Shown here: positions 42,580 through 54,164 of the stretch, piece by piece
Numbering within the stretch: position 1 is the stretch's first letter
How the letters are laid out: each line of letters begins with the position of its first letter
Origin: Undaria pinnatifida
Taxonomy: Eukaryota > Sar > Phaeophyceae > Laminariales > Alariaceae
NCBI GenBank assembly: GCA_012845835.1
Contig: JABAKD010000009.1
Span: 15,421,462 to 15,485,461, forward strand
Direction of reading: 5' to 3'
DNA: 64,000 nucleotides
Position numbers and translations under genes: made by a program
The notes under the pieces: generated by a model
What the model saw: the letters and a program-made list of their open reading frames with translations, nothing else
What the model was told of the DNA's origin: nothing
Database searches by the model: none

Positions 42580-44225
42580 GCATCCCCCCCGGGATCACCA
42601 CTTGACAAGATCCCCGCGGGGGTAAAAGGTTTTCGGGTCAGGTGCCCAGTCTCGAAGGGTTTTAGGTCGATACCGAGCACTTTTGCCGCTCCACGCCTTC
42701 ATACTTCGCCCCCATCCGCAGACTTCTGCCGGGAATAGCGCAAAGCGTCAAGCTTTTGACTGAGATCGTACGAGGTGCGCCAGTGCTTCCCGTCATCTTG
42801 CGCAGCGTGAACGGCGGGTCTGGGTATTCCCTGGCAGGCGGACCCTTCTTCTTTTTTTGAGGATCTAGCGCCGTCGGGACGGGCCAAGCATCCCCATGAG
42901 CTCTCCTCCTCCTCCTCCCTCTTCTCCTCCTTCCTCTCATTTCTGAACTGCTGCTCTTGGATCTTGTCCATGTTCTACGTGTGTGGTGTGTGTGTGTTTT
43001 TTTTCTTGCTTCCCCCCCCGCGTAGATTTCCCCTCGGGGTAATGTTGAAACCCCCCCCCCCCCCCCCCTCTTTCTGGTTTTCCCCCCGGGGTGTGTGCAA
43101 TCACAAAAATCAAAATCCCCTCCGCGGGGGTAGTATCAGATACGATTAGGGGTATACAGGAAGTAGGAATGACAAAAAAGTACCAATTTATCTGTGCGCA
43201 ACCCATAACCCACCGCTTACCGTAATACTGCTATATCGTAATATCCTCTGTCAACGCCCCCGTCCTTGTGCTGCCCCCCCCACTCCCCCCACATCGCCAA
43301 ACAAGTGGTCAAAACGTTCTGTTATCTCCGGGGAATGAGTTTTATTTTTTTTTCCTGACGAAGATCCCCCTACCTCTTTGGTATCCCCAGGGACAACTTT
43401 ATTTTCGCATAAATCACTCTCTCCCGCGGGACAGCACAAAAAACGATGTCACCCCAGGGGTAGAACATTCGTCTATTTTGCGGTGTTCCATTCCGCCCCA
43501 CTACGACTTGTTGTATGCAATGAGCAGTGCGCATCCGTTGCTATTGTTTGTTGTTTGTTGTCTCATGATATACGTAGCCGCTCCATGAAGTCAAACTCCA
43601 CCTGCGGTAAAACCCACGGGTTTCCTGCCAGTACACGTCAAATATGGCACGGGAAGACTTAACTACGGGTAGGTAAAACGAAAGCGACACCGAAAAAATG
43701 TCGGTACGAGTGTTGTTCGGCCTTTGCTTCGTATGTGCTTGCTCGTAGATGCTGTTGATACACGACATCGCTAGTTGTTGAGCGCGAGGCACGCAACGAC
43801 GGGGAAGTGAGTCCGGCGACGGCGATCACCTATTTTTGGGAATAACCCCCCGAAGCGCTTTATCCCCGGGGCCTATTTTGTTTTCGAATAAGTCCCCGCT
43901 ACCTCTTGTTTCTCCTCGGGGACAACGTTTAGTGAAAAAAAAAGCGCTCGCCGCAAGGGTCGTTGCCAGAGGACATTACGGTATTTGATACCGGTGCCTG
44001 GTATCATATGAGTAGTTATATTTGTCAAATTGGACCTGTTTTCGGACATATCTCTTCGTACGCGCACTTTTAGCCAAAACACTAAAGGGGTGGACACAAC
44101 TCAACCGTGTGATCACTGCCGTCGAGATTTGGGCGCGATCCGTGCAGTTTGTCGCGCGTGTCAAGCCCGCAAAGTTATTTTACTAGCGGGGATGGATAAA
44201 ATACAAACTAATCCCCGGGATTCAG
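42580..44225. repeat. Cluster of dispersed CCCC-N-GGGG units
   Basis: At least twelve short inverted motifs of the type TCCCC(N)GGGG (e.g. near 42613, 43030, 43083, 43122, 43386, 43451, 43866, 43908), several followed by an ACTTTATTTTCGNATAA-like tract. Two overlapping Arg/Lys/Glu-rich minus frames at 42662-42971 have no recognised homology. No gene could be supported. Confidence 0.5.
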
Positions 44226-44229
44226 TTGA

Positions 44230-45600
44230 AAGGCCTTATCTTTTTCATGACGTGAACGAAAAATCCTCCCGGAAGCACAACCTAAACACAACAATAGCAG
44301 ACAACAACAGCAGCAGTGTAGAGCGTGGTACAAACAGTTTGCAAGAAAGTTGCGACCCTGACGTCCAGCACCAACGGCAGGCAACACTATGATATGCTGT
44401 GATGCTTGTGTGTACACGCACGTCACTTAAGTACCGCTGAACAACACTCTGCAGGCATGTGCTCGTGTTGATTTACGTTTCCCCCCATAAAACGAACGCT
44501 ACATTGTCGGAGGGCAACAACAACAACAACAACACCCTAACAACAACAACAACAATAATAATAATAATACCAAAACGTCCCTTATACATAATTCCGGATA
44601 TATTTGTGTTTTTTTTTCCGGTTAGATCAGCCCAGATAGCACACAACAACAGCAGTAGTCCAAAGCGTCCAAACTACAACTTGTAACTTACCGACGCTGC
44701 GGCCAGCAGCAGCAGGAAACACCACTCTGTGCTTTGTGTGCACACTTACGCACGTCACCATGACGCACTCTCTATGATCGCCAGTATGTGTGTTGCTTTT
44801 GTTTTTCCCTTACCCTATAGAGTACCACTCTGTCCGTACGTGTAATCACCGTTTACTTTTCATATTAGTGCCCGCAGCTTAGTCGCAGCTTTTTGGTGGC
44901 TTGCGTTGGCGAGAACGCAGTTTCAGTCTTTGGGAGGCGTGCGTTGGTGGGGGCTAAATGACAGTGTTTTGATGGCGCAATAACGGTGTTTTGGTGGCTT
45001 GCTTGGACGAAAAGGCGATTTTCGGGAAACGTGTGTTGGTGAGAGCTTTTGTTTTGGTAGCTCGCTTTGGCGAGAAGTTATCAACAGCAACGGTAACGAT
45101 AACGATAACGATAAAGGTGACGGTGACGGTGACGGTAGTAGCAACGGTAACGTTGATGACTTGTGTCGGCGGCGCATAAGCCTCGCACCCATCGCCTCCT
45201 CTCCCAAATTTTGTTTTGTACTGCTGAACCTTTTTTTTTGTGTGCCGTTTGTTGACTTAGTTGTGTCTAATAAAAACAGCTGAAACAGTCGGCGCGACCT
45301 TTCTTGCTGTGGTACGGAATACTTTCAATAGAGTATGCACCATCAACAACGACGTACCCTCCGTTCCTTTCGTGTTGTGATTGTACCAAAGTATGTAGTA
45401 TGTACAAGCTTCCCCATCAGGGTGTGGTTGGCTTCAAATATCGGGGGTGTCGCAAGTTGAAAAGGGGGGGAGGGGACGTGGAAACTACAGCTAAAACACG
45501 CATAGCCACCGCGCAAGTAACCAGGCAAGTCATACCGACCAACCCAGACGAGTTAATAGTTCGGCCTATACAACGTTGTTTGTTTGTTTTTCCGCTCTTC
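44230..45600. other. Gene-free stretch upstream of the COX-like gene
   Basis: AAC-rich tracts (44515-44570), degenerate GGTGGCTTGCTTTGGCGAGAA-like repeats at 44890-45075 and short (AACGGT)n near 45090-45150. The promoter and 5' UTR of the 45609 gene presumably lie in 45200-45600, but no TATA or initiator motif can be assigned. Confidence 0.4.
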
Positions 45601-45608
45601 TTGTTTCG

Positions 45609-45803
45609 ATGGCTCCACAGGCGCACAAAATGGCCGGACCTGAAGCGGCGAAGGTATTGGGAATGTTGTGGAAACAGGCCGCAATTGGCACCGGTATCGG
45701 CCTCGTGGCGGGGGTCTCGTACTACCAGCTCGTGTCCAAGGGTGACTCGAAGAAGGTCGCTGACTACTACGCCAAGCAAGAGCAAGCGGCAAGCTCCAAG
45801 TAG
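45609..45803 (+). CDS. Small single-span protein, likely cytochrome c oxidase small subunit-like
   Basis: 64 codons from ATG 45609 (MAPQAHKMAG) or 57 from the in-frame ATG at 45630. One hydrophobic segment at about residues 24-43 (AAIGTGIGLVAGVSYYQLV) is followed by a basic stretch and DYYAKQEQA. This plan of a short N-terminus, one span with Gly/Tyr, and a C-terminal (D/F)YYA-(K/E)-x-E tail is that of the small nuclear-encoded COX subunits of the VIc/VIIa (fungal Cox9) group, so a place in mitochondrial complex IV is likely but not proven. ATGGCTCCACAG ends in a possible 3' splice site (CACAG at 45616-45620), so an upstream exon could replace the first four codons. It converges on the minus-strand ORF ending at 45951. 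No promoter motif was recognised. Confidence 0.7.
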   Translation: MAPQAHKMAGPEAAKVLGMLWKQAAIGTGIGLVAGVSYYQLVSKGDSKKVADYYAKQEQAASSK

Positions 45804-45950
45804 ATGGATAGAGGCAGTCAATCACCATCAGCCGGGTGCCGCACTTGTTGCACATTGGCAGGCGTGTTTTTGACGTGCTATGCCGCGGGAAACGGGGGGA
45901 GGAGGGGCGGTGGCTGTGGCGGCAGCTGCAACGTGCGGCATTGGCTTGCG

Positions 45951-46220
45951 TCACCACGGGGGGCGGCGTGGTGGATGCCCGAAGCGATTGACGGCGTGAT
46001 TGGTGTCTAGGGTACTGCTGCTGTACGAGTAAGGCACGGTGCGGTAGATGCTGTCATAGTGATCGACTGTTTGCGGTGGCCGAGCGGCACGAGCCTGCTG
46101 AAGGATTTGATGCGTGGGGGGGGGGGGTTCCGCGTATCGAGGATATAAGGGGAAGGACTGTGGTCGCTCCCATAGGATAGGTTTGGAGGGGGCACCAGGA
46201 GGATTGGAGTAATCGGCCAT
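45951..46220 (-). CDS. Hypothetical Pro/Tyr-rich protein, 89 aa
   Basis: Function not recognised. Single open frame with an ATG in AAAGCTGATGGCCGA. The product begins MADYSNPPGAPSKP and contains PILWERPQSFPLYPRY, HQILQQARAARPP and DHYDSIYRTVPYSYSS, ending RRPPW. It is rich in Pro, Tyr and Arg with no membrane segment. Composition is balanced and unlike the repeat-derived ORFs nearby, apart from one C-run (Pro codons) at 46117-46127 where a sequencing length error would shift the frame. It runs tail-to-tail with the small COX-like gene, with 147 bp between stop codons. A spliced upstream exon is possible. Confidence 0.5.
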   Translation of the reverse strand: MADYSNPPGAPSKPILWERPQSFPLYPRYAEPPPPTHQILQQARAARPPQTVDHYDSIYRTVPYSYSSSTLDTNHAVNRFGHPPRRPPW

Positions 46221-46928
46221 CAGCTTTTTTTGGCTCGACCTGAACGTGTTGTGATGTAAAAATATCGCGTTCAACGTCATGGTCATGCCTGGTGTTTTCT
46301 CGCGTTTGTTAGCACATGCCAACACACAGCAGCAGCAGCAGCGATTGCAGCAGCACGAAGTATGACTTCGGTCTTGCGCGCTAACCGTGTACGAATAAAC
46401 GGCGACGGCCGTGGCCTTCTGGCCTCGCGAATCTGCGTTCATTGCCAATGACCGCAGCACGCTTCCTTCACGTTGCTAAGCTTTTCGTCGTTAATAATGT
46501 CATCGGTACGAGTAGTATTTCGGCGATAGCTTCCTTCGATAGCTTCCCTCGATAGCTTCTTTCGACGAAAGCTATTCGTCGATATATTGTTAGTGGTATT
46601 TTGTCGCCGTTATAAATGAGGAAGACAGTTGGTGCCCGCCGTTTTCTTGGTCAGGTCGTTAGTACGTACCTACTGGTATGCGTCGGCAGGTTTTTGTCGG
46701 TGATGACGACGACACTGACATGATGCCGGCCCGGCGGCAGTGCTGGCCTCGGCCGCCCCCACCAGGCTATCCTCCTGCGACGTGTTATCTCTGCGCGGCT
46801 TTCGGCTGTTGTCTCACTACACCGTACACCGCTATGTCCTTTCACACATACATGATGTATTCGTGTCGCCTACTATAATACTACTACTTCTACTACTACT
46901 GCTGCTACTACTACTACTACTGCTACTG

Positions 46929-46964
<36 letters not shown>

Positions 46965-48140
46965 TTATTACTACTACTACTACTACTACTACTATTACTA
47001 CTACTACTACTACTAATACTAATACTACTACTACTACTATTACTACTACTACTACTACTACAGGTATATACGAATGCCCCCTTCTGGGACTTTGGGGTCG
47101 AAAATAAATGAAAACGTGTTCGACCACAGCGTCGGACACAGCATGACTGTGCGCGGCAGGCGGTAGTACTTTAGCCTGATAACACACCAACTACGGTTCG
47201 ATCGATGTGATTTCTGGGTCTCAAAAGGGTGGATTCCGCCCATTGGGCAGAAGGCTGAAGCTTACAAACAGTAAGCCAACATCCTCATGCAAGGTGGGTG
47301 CACAAAGTCTGAAGGAAGAAGTGTGAATTCGAGCTTCATAATGCGGACCATCAGAGTAGTTTTAGTGCGCATTTTATTATTTATTTATTTTTTGCGACTG
47401 TGTTCCAGGTAGGATTTCCGGTTAACGAGCGGCAGTTGTAAGGGGTTTGGGGGCTATGGTGTTCCAAGCCCCGAGGAAGAAGCCTTCCTCCGTATGCGAG
47501 TACAACACTTGTAGCCCGTTCGGCCCGTTAAATGTGTTGCCTTGCCCTTTCCTAGTATCAAATAACCAGCGATTAAGACGGAAGTGTGACGGGCTAGAGG
47601 CGGTTTTAGAGGGCTCAGATTACGACCTCAAGGCCGCTACGACATGGCCTACGCTGACCCGGGTAACAGTCTATGCATCAACTCGGCAGGCTGCGGGGTT
47701 ATGAGATTGAAGGTGTAGTCTATACCTTCGTGTGCCCATGTGAACACACTATTTAGCAAGTTTTTGGATGACAGCATGGCCATGCCTTTCTGATCAGTAG
47801 TCCATGTCGTAGCTTTGCAAGCTACGTCGTACACCGGATACATGGTGCATGCGCAGACGAAGCTTGTAACATGGTGTCTAATCCCACCACTGAATTTGGC
47901 TCCATTCGTGATTGATACAGATACTACAGCAGGCGCCGGCAACGTACATCATATACATTAGACAATAAAAAGTCATTCGTCCACGCCCATACATGCATCA
48001 GAATGGCTGGGCATCAAAATCAGTCCCAAACGGGTCGAACGTGGACACGGTATGGCTGTCCTTGCTGGTCAACTAGCTGGGAGGGTGGTACGATGGTATG
48101 GCGGGATTGGGCGTAAAGGATCGCGATATCAGTGGGTACT
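46221..48140. other. Gene-free stretch with (CTA)n microsatellite
   Basis: 46880-47063 is about sixty CTA triplets; the Leu/Val homopolymer frames are artefacts. A 66-codon frame at 46678-46878 (MRRQVFVGDDDDTDMM) has no supporting context. The rest is unique sequence with no recognised gene. Confidence 0.6.
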
Positions 48141-48168
48141 TACTGGCGTTGCGACAGGGTATGCCACG

Positions 48169-48256
48169 TTAACGCCTTACAACTGGAAACCTGTTTTTGC
48201 GGACAAATTACTAGGAGTTAATACAGGGACGGGTTGTAGGGCTTTCAAGAGGTTAA
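48169..48256 (+). mobile_element. TTAA-type MITE copy
   Basis: TTAA at 48169-48172 and 48253-48256 flank 80 bp starting CGCCTTACAACTGGAAACC and ending TTTCAAGAGG. Same family as 50094-50174. Confidence 0.7.
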
Positions 48257-48469
48257 TAACATCATTTACAAATATCTGACGGTGGGGCAGGTATTCTTCG
48301 AGGGCGCAGAGGGTGACGAAGTGGTGTCGTGCCCTGCTGCTGTTGCTGCAGCTTCCACCTCTCTGTAAACAGTTCCGTCCAAGGATAAGTTTGCCTTTGT
48401 TTCGGATGCTGTCTTCACATTACCATTATTCCACACATGGGACAGGTCAAGTCAGGTTAACTCAGTTTA

Positions 48470-48990
48470 CCTCATTTTGTCATATTTAACTCACCCCCCG
48501 GAAGTGCGCGTAACTGAGTCACAACCTTCAACCCACAAGCCCTGAATGTGCACAACTGAGTTTAGTTCGTCAACTCACTGCAGTGAGTTGACGAACTAAA
48601 CTCAGTTGTGCACATTAGTAGCAGTGAGTTGACGAACTTGACTCAGTTTTGCACATTCAGGGCTTGTGAGTTGAAGGTTGTAACTCAGTTATTATGCACG
48701 CTTCCGGGGGAGGAGTTAAAGACGATAACTCAGTTATGCCCACTCCGCGGTGATGGGTTGAAGATTTTAACTCAGTTATGCACACTTCCGGCGGATGAGT
48801 TAAATACGACGATTAAGTTGTGCACACTCCGTGGGGGTGAGTTAAAGGCCATAACTCAGTTATACACACTCAGGGATGGTGAGTTAAAGACAACCACTCA
48901 GTTATGTACACTCAGGGGTGGTGAGTTAAAGACCATGACTCAGTTAATGCGCACTCAGGGGTGTGAGTTAAAGAACAAAACTTGGTTAAC
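48470..48990 (+). repeat. ~42-bp minisatellite, first block, with palindromic head
   Basis: Units contain GAGTTAAAGAC, ATAACTCAGTTATGCACACT and a variable GGGG linker. 48470-48580 holds units in reverse orientation; polarity flips at the 72-bp perfect palindrome 48545-48616. The unit length is a multiple of three and stop-free in one frame, giving a 192-codon ORF (48608-49186) of 14-residue repeats (TQLCTLRGGELKTM). Confidence 0.92.
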
Positions 48991-49839
48991 TCATGAGTTG
49001 TCCGATGCGTGGCCATTTTCAACTTCGTTGCACTTGAATTGTAATTTGGCACGTCTTTTCGTGTCCCATAGCCATTGCTTTTGTTCTTGTTTTCATAGTC
49101 ACTCGCGGCAGTTTTTTCCCGCACGTTTAATAGCAGCAGACACGCAAAAAAAAAGTCATGTTCCCATTTTCGCTGACTTGCGCTAGTTGTTTTACTGCGG
49201 TTATATTGATCTTACTACGTTCTCTTGTACATGAATGATGAGTTGTGATTGTTAAAGAGTATGATTCACAAGGAATCCATCGTATATAGGTAGATGTTCA
49301 TTACATAGTCAAATAAGTGTATGCAGAGTACTGGGTAAGTAAGCTGTCGAACCATGTGATAAAAGTTGTTTTCTTTGGTATCCTGGAAGAGGACACATAT
49401 ATGGTACTGCGTTCCACCAAGTAACAACGCGTTGACGGGTCACGTGCGTACGATCAAAGCGTTGACTAGGTCACGTGCGTAAGATCGAAGTGCTTACTCA
49501 CAGTCACGTGCGTAAGATTGACCTGGGTGTCGTATGTAGTGGATACCACCATACGAGATGATTTGTTAGAGTAAAAAGGAAGAGACACGAGTGCTTGCAC
49601 ATCGAGTTCACTCTTCACATCTGCATCTGGACTTGGACAGTTCATAGTGACATAAGTTTTCTGTTGGCCCAACGAGAGCCCATTCAAAGTGATCCGCCAT
49701 CGTCTAAACCATCATCAGTCAGGCTCGAGCTCGTCTCGCCACGACTATGTGTTAGCCTCTGAAGACCGTCATCGGTCAGGCACCACCACATTTCTAACAG
49801 TGATGAGTTATGAATGAGATAAATAACAGAGTTGCAGAG

Positions 49840-50255
49840 CATATCTCAGTTGTGCACCCTCCGCGGGGGCGATGAGCTAAAAATTATAACTCAGTTATAC
49901 ACACTGCCGGCGGATGCGATAAAAACGATAACTCAGTTGTGCACACACTTCACGGGGGTGAGTTAAAGACCATAGCTCAGTTATACACACTTAGGGATGG
50001 GGAGTTAAAAGCCGCTACCTCAGTTATGCACTTTCCGCGGGGATGAGTTACAGAGTATAACTCAGTTATGCACACTTCCGGCGGATGAGTTAACCCCTTT
50101 ACAACTGGAAACCCGTTTTGGGGACAAAATCACTCGGATACAGTATGGGGAGGGGTTCGGGGGCTCTAAAGGGGTTAAAGACGATAACTCAGTTATGCGC
50201 ACTCAGGGGGGGGGGTGAGTGAAACAACATAACTGAGTTAACTCATGAATGAGTT
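49840..50255 (+). repeat. ~42-bp minisatellite, second block
   Basis: Same unit as 48470-48990 after about 850 bp of unrelated sequence, interrupted by the MITE at 50094-50174. In the ELK-TQL frame it stays open for only two to three units before a stop. Confidence 0.9.
50094..50174 (+). mobile_element. 81-bp MITE, piggyBac-like, with TTAA target duplication
   Basis: Starts CCCCTTTACAACTGG and ends GGCTCTAAAGGGG (8-bp perfect terminal inverted repeat CCCCTTTA). It is flanked on both sides by TTAA (50090-50093, 50175-50178). The surrounding minisatellite reads GAGTTAA before and AGACGATAACTCAG after, and intact units elsewhere contain GAGTTAAAGACGATAACTC, which is the empty site. TTAA duplication and CCC-starting ends are hallmarks of the piggyBac superfamily. 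No transposase gene is in the window. Confidence 0.85.
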
Positions 50256-53200
50256 GTCCGACGTGTGCGTATAAAGTTGTTTCTACCCAATGACATTCAG
50301 CACACCCAGTGTTCGCACTGGTTATTCATCCTAGAGAGATGCACTTTCTATGGTAACACACTACGAGACAGAGAAGACCCAAAAATCATCGCAGGCAGCC
50401 GAGTTGAGCAAACTAGATGTCAACGTATCGGATACGAAGTAGCACAATAGAACGCAAAGCAAACGAGAGCTGTAAACTATAGCAACTAACATCTGAAACA
50501 AAAAACGTGAACAAATAAACTATTAGTCTAATATTTGCTCGCGTGTCGTAAAATACTATGCAGTGAGCGATACTCCGGACAGTGATGTGCACCGATTTTT
50601 TACCAACAACATATTCGGAGTATTTCAGAGGCTGTCCCAACATTATCAATGCTCTTGCATATTATTATGCATGCTGCGCAGCACAAAAGGCCGCTCGCTG
50701 CTTTATACTATCATTACGTAGCAATATTAATACCACGTACAATCGAGCGACGTAAATACACACAGCAGCAGTACACACAACAAGCCGCCGGCGAGAGGCA
50801 TTTCGTGCCCGCAGTTTTCTGATTGGTCGACACTATCCTCCACCTCCTCCTCCCCCTTCTTGTCCTCCTCCGGCTCTCCCCCCCTCTTCCTCTAAAGATG
50901 GACTGTTTCCAGTACCCTACCACAAATAATACGAGTTACCCGCCGCTTCTGCTGCCCTCCTCTAGACATTGAAACCACTATCCTAACATCCCCGCCCCCC
51001 TCCCTTATGTGTCCCGTCTTAGGATTATGGCACAGCAACAACGATCGAACGAATGCACAGTAGTGTCGGCACTTCTAGTCAACACCGTGCCCGCTTCGGT
51101 ATTTGCAGCGAATTCGTCACGGCGACGACCTCTGCTATGCCCTCCCCCTCCAACAAACAAGCGCCGGATCTCAACATAAAAACCTAACATCGGCTGAGCA
51201 CATATCGTCTGCCGCTGCTATATTGCCACCTGGACACCCTTCTCTCATCTCAACTCCACGAACAAGGTGCCAAAACGGCAAAAAAGCCCGAGGATACAGA
51301 TACAATCAGGCTCAGGCCTAGCATCGACAGCAGCAACACCAGCACCGGCACCACCAGTAGCACCCCTAGTAGCAGCAGCATTATTGACAGGTCAACAGGA
51401 CGGGGAGGGGGAACTGCGCGGGAAAATGTTGTCCCTCAATCATCCCCGCCGACAGTGAAAGCAGACGCCAATGGAATCTTCTACTACAACGGCTTCCTTG
51501 TCTTGCTTCGTTCTCGCCAAACAGAAAACGCCGATGTTGCTCCTGCCAAAATCTATCACTAATACCGCCGGAGCTCTCAGTTCCAGAAGAACAAGCCGTT
51601 GGAGGCTACAACAGCACTAGTGAGGTAGGTCACCATCGAGCACCGAGGCCCAGTGCAGCCAATGGACAAACAATGTTGGTCAATGTTGGTCCTAAAATAT
51701 TCCACCTCGAGAGACGAACAAAACATACACTATACCGTAGGAGAGAGCGCGAGGTAGCCAACCCCACAACAAAACAACACCCAACATCCGCGTCAGGAGT
51801 ATTTCCTATTCCAGAGGGCACAAAATAAGAAAACATGGGTTGTGCTCCCCCCTCCTGCCCAACATCCGCCCGGGTGCGTCAGCCCGTACTCCCCCCCCCC
51901 TGCCGCCCGGCGTCGCTTACTCGGTACTGGTATCTCAAGCACACCACGGAGCTCGCGAGGACCGCTTGATACGTACGTACATGCCCGTACATCTATCTTG
52001 CTGCTATTGCTGTGGTTGTGGCATTGATAGTAGTGGAAATAAGTAGTGGAAAAAATAGTGGGGTGAACACCCGGAGGTGTGTCGTCTACTCTTAACAAAG
52101 TCGCGGCCGAAATATGCGGCCAACTCCCGACACGAAGCAACAGAATAAAAACGACGCTGAACACGCTCACGCTCTAAATGTTAAAAAATCGAGCCAATCC
52201 CGTCCGGTCGGAGGGCTGTGAAGCTGCCCCCCCCCCCCCCCGTTCTTTCCACCCACCCCAACCCCTCCTGCGCCCCCTGTCACAGACTGCAACCAGCTGC
52301 GGTCGCTTCTTCTATCGAAAAAAGGAAAAACATGAAAGACAAAAGTCGTATCGGCGCGTAAAGCTGCGCAAGAAAGATTCCCTAGAGGACTCCTGTGTAC
52401 TGTGTGTGCGCGAGCAATGAGACGAGAACCTATATCGCCTGTGTTTCGGCTGTATATGAGCGACTGCCTTCTACCCCCCGTCTTCCCCCCCGGCCCACCA
52501 CCACCTCCCTCAAAAAGGCAAGGAACACAAAGAAAACATGCAGAAAAACAAACCCTGATACGATATGTATACGAACACTTTTGGGGTGTATGGAGAGTCT
52601 ATAGCTCGTATATATCTATGCTCCTCTGAAACGGATTGACTAGAGCAACCTGCCGCGAAAGCTCCGCATTTGGAGCAGCAGCAACCGTGACGCTTCCTCT
52701 CCCTTCCCCGCCTATCAAACTCTCTTTACTAACAACCGCAACACAACGGCTATATTGTGGCCACGCACGACCTCTCGACAACCATAGCAAAACGGCTACA
52801 GTTTTGGCCGCACACGACCTCCTGACAAACCATAACAAAACGGCTGCAGCTTTGGCCACGAACGCCTCCTGAAAAACCGTAACAAAACGGCTACAGCTTT
52901 GGCCGTGCATGATGTCTTGACCACCAGCTATTTTTGGTCACGAACGATCTCCAACAAACAGTGCAAAACAAGACAGGCCGTCATGGGCCACGATCGACTG
53001 CAAACAACAAAAAAACTACGGCTAGATAGTGGCTACGCATGACCTCTCCAGCAACCGTACGCTAACACAACGGCTGCATGTTTGGGCGCACGCACTCGAC
53101 CTCTCCAAACAAACCGCACACCATCAACACAACGGCTATTTATATTTATTCCAGCATTTGGCCACAAAAGACCTCTGGACGAGTGTCGACCGGCGACCGA

Positions 53201-54164
53201 CAACCTTACAAAGTGCCTGCCAAAATATGATGTCGCGAGAGCAAATGGAACAAGACATCACCTTTTATCACTGCACCAATCTAACCGCCGCGACGACAAC
53301 AAATATACGGCCACGATTACCTCCTTATTCTCCGGCCGCTCGGGTTTCCACACAAGAAGTTGCTGCGCCGTGTCCACCCAGGGCTTGGGGGTGGCCACGG
53401 CAAGACCTCCCACCCTTCCCGCAAAGAGCTCGATAGTAAACACCTCTTGAAGGAAAAATATTCATATTGTGGAAACTACTTTCTCAAGCATGGGGAATGG
53501 CGTAAATAAAACGTCGGCGTCTACTATTGACAGCACCCTCCCCCCCCCGCCCCCCCATAATATGCCGCTGCGGATGGGAACACCAATCGATCTACGTTAT
53601 ATCAAGAAAAAAGCCAGCCGCCCTCCCCCCGGCGTTTCCATCTTACCGTTAGGACTCGCTTTACAGGTCGCGACAAACAGGGACTGAGCTTGGGAAAGGA
53701 GGGGGCGACGAACATAAGCGAGTGAAAAATAAGCGCAGCTTCCCACAACTCCAGCGTACACAGGCCCGACCATCCCCCAAGTAAGTCCTGTCTAAATAGC
53801 AGGAACCAACATCTCCATCCTCCGACGCCCTCGTTCCCCCTTCCCTTCGTTCCCATCCACCCCTACCCAGTCAACCTCCAGCAGAACCTACATTCTCCAA
53901 AACACTCAAGCTCAACAAAACTAGCCCCCGCCAAAATCTAAAACAAAAGTAACCCCTGCGTGAAAAATACTGCTGTGATTGCCGTGTTGCTTAAAAACGC
54001 TAAAAACCCAAAACACCTCTTCCTCGCCCGGGCTTGCTTCGAGCAAACGAGCCCCATCAAAAATGTTTCCACAAGCCGCCGCCGAAGCCGCCGCTGCCGT
54101 TGCCGGGCCCACCACCGGCAAAAAAAAAACACGCCTTTCTAAGTCAGTCTTCGCCCCTACACCT
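50256..54164. other. Gene-free stretch with degenerate 50-60-bp repeats
   Basis: 52700-53170 has repeated CAAAACGGCTACAGCTTTGGCC / CACGACCTC units in imperfect tandem. 50256-52600 and 53430-54164 show C-rich runs and short frames without exon-like flanks. The 3' UTR of the PP2C gene should lie just below 54165. Confidence 0.45.

Noticed and set aside
42662-42971. Two overlapping Arg/Lys/Glu-rich minus ORFs
   Set aside because: Mutually overlapping frames over a purine-rich tract, with no recognised domain or splice support.
45304-45873. 189-codon plus ORF overlapping the COX-like gene in another frame
   Set aside because: Arg/Thr/Ser-rich with no hydrophobic or domain pattern; it is a shadow of the smaller, better supported frame.
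46740-47190. Poly-Leu and poly-Val membrane-like ORFs
   Set aside because: Frames of a (CTA)n microsatellite.
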